From Bacillota bacterium (lineage in GTDB: Bacteria > Bacillota > Bacilli > Alicyclobacillales > SLC66): a stretch of DNA of 14,647 nucleotides. This document shows, one piece after another, positions 14,032 to 14,647 of the stretch. The translations under genes were made by a program, and so were the position numbers. Position 1 is the stretch's first letter, and the number at the start of each line of letters is the position of its first letter. The notes under the pieces are model-generated. The model ran no database searches. It was not told the origin of the DNA and was given only the letters and a program-made list of their open reading frames with translations. The stretch lies in assembly GCA_021799325.1 (NCBI GenBank), contig JAJZAS010000014.1:1-14647 (forward strand), in the 5' to 3' direction.

Positions 14032-14643
14032 TCAACTCAGAATGATTTTTTGGATGATTTCTTTTAGTTCTTCTGCGCTCTGGTCAAGATCATCATTGAC
14101 GATCAGGTAATCGTATTTGTCCTGATACTTCAGTTCCAGTTCCGCCCTCGACAGGCGCTGCTCGATATTGACAGGGTCAGAATCCCTGCCATACAAGCGG
14201 TGGGACAGTTCCGCAATAGACGGCGGCGTAATAAAAATAGTGCGGATGTGTTGGGGAAAGGCTTCCATCGCATCCGCACAGCCTAAAACATCCATATCGG
14301 TGATAATATCGTATCCGTTGTCAATCGCGTATCGTATCGTGGGTAAATGTGTCCCATAATAGGCATTCGTATGAATTTTTTTCCATTCAAGAAATTGCCC
14401 TTGTTCGATCATTCCCTCAAATTCTTCGGTGCTAACAAACGCATAAGGGTTTAACTGGCTTTCACCTGGCCGCATCGACCTGGTCGTTGCGGAAGGCATG
14501 TAATATACTCCACTCAAATCCTGCAATACGCGGTTTAGTAGCGTGTTTTTGCCTACTCCAGAAGGGCCCGACAGGATAATAAAATACCCGTTTCGAGGCC
14601 TTTGATCCTCTGGATGAAATGGTATAAATATTTCGGGAACCAT
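14032..14643 (-). CDS. Guanylate kinase family protein (probable paralogue)
   Basis: A P-loop kinase of the GMP kinase family, expected to convert GMP and ATP to GDP and ADP. The P-loop SGPSGVGKNT is at 25-34, TTRSMRPGE at 53-61 binds GMP, YAFVSTEEFE at 67-76, FLEWKKIHTNAYYGT at 84-98, the DMDVLG motif at 116-121 replaces the usual DVQG, and the lid has R153 in GRDSD. The tail IVNDDLDQSAEEL is typical. All main ligand residues appear present. The normal gmk of bacilli sits near rpoZ, so this may be a second copy. The protein has an N-terminal extension of about 18 residues (203 residues in total). The ATG lies four bases from the window edge, so its binding site and any further upstream start cannot be seen. 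Confidence 0.82.
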   Translation of the reverse strand: MVPEIFIPFHPEDQRPRNGYFIILSGPSGVGKNTLLNRVLQDLSGVYYMPSATTRSMRPGESQLNPYAFVSTEEFEGMIEQGQFLEWKKIHTNAYYGTHLPTIRYAIDNGYDIITDMDVLGCADAMEAFPQHIRTIFITPPSIAELSHRLYGRDSDPVNIEQRLSRAELELKYQDKYDYLIVNDDLDQSAEELKEIIQKIILS

Positions 14644-14647
14644 CGAT

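Noticed and set aside
1..14647. Search for insertion sequences, phage genes, CRISPR repeats or toxin-antitoxin pairs
   Set aside because: No transposase, integrase, direct-repeat array or matching small gene pair was recognised; all sizeable open frames off the main genes are antisense or shifted shadows.

Overview
The window comes from an endospore-forming member of the Firmicutes (class Bacilli). It holds the conserved dnaX-recR-bofA-csfB/gin-tmk-holB neighbourhood known from Bacillus subtilis, with typical strong AGGAGG-like ribosome binding sites, several TTG/GTG starts, and sporulation genes (bofA, gin). The roughly balanced base composition and the inserted DUF1641 gene would fit an Alicyclobacillaceae-like bacillus, but that family-level guess is weak. 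No mobile element, phage gene or CRISPR array was seen.

Nearly all genes are on the minus strand, so the region is best read from right to left. At the right edge a guanylate kinase paralogue (minus) converges on an AsnO/AsnB-type asparagine synthetase (plus). Next come tadA, tRNA-Ser(CGA), the SRP RNA, a soluble PAS histidine kinase, dnaX, ebfC/yaaK and recR, packed almost without gaps. The tadA stop codon lies inside the tRNA. No terminator is visible between tRNA, SRP RNA and kinase. A Rho-independent hairpin, with the recR stop codon in its loop, closes this block.

A separate small unit, yaaL-bofA, follows behind a sigma-E-like promoter. A MurJ/SpoVB-type flippase (plus) converges on bofA with overlapping stop codons. 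It is divergent from a DUF1641 protein made of three internal repeats, which ends at its own terminator. These two genes sit where B. subtilis has bofA and csfB close together, so they look like a lineage-specific insertion.

The left third is a tight operon: gin, yaaO (PLP decarboxylase family), tmk, darA (c-di-AMP PII-like receptor), yaaR and holB. It is preceded by a sigma-G/F-like promoter and continues out of the window, probably into yaaT.

Functionally the window combines DNA polymerase III clamp-loader parts (DnaX, HolB), recombination repair (RecR, EbfC), dTTP and GMP/GDP supply (Tmk, Gmk-like), tRNA editing (TadA), protein targeting (SRP RNA) and control of forespore/mother-cell sigma factors (Gin, BofA). 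The most unusual parts are the overlapping tadA/tRNA-Ser pair, the short Alu-less SRP RNA fused into an mRNA-like array, and the orphan sensor kinase placed between the SRP RNA and dnaX.
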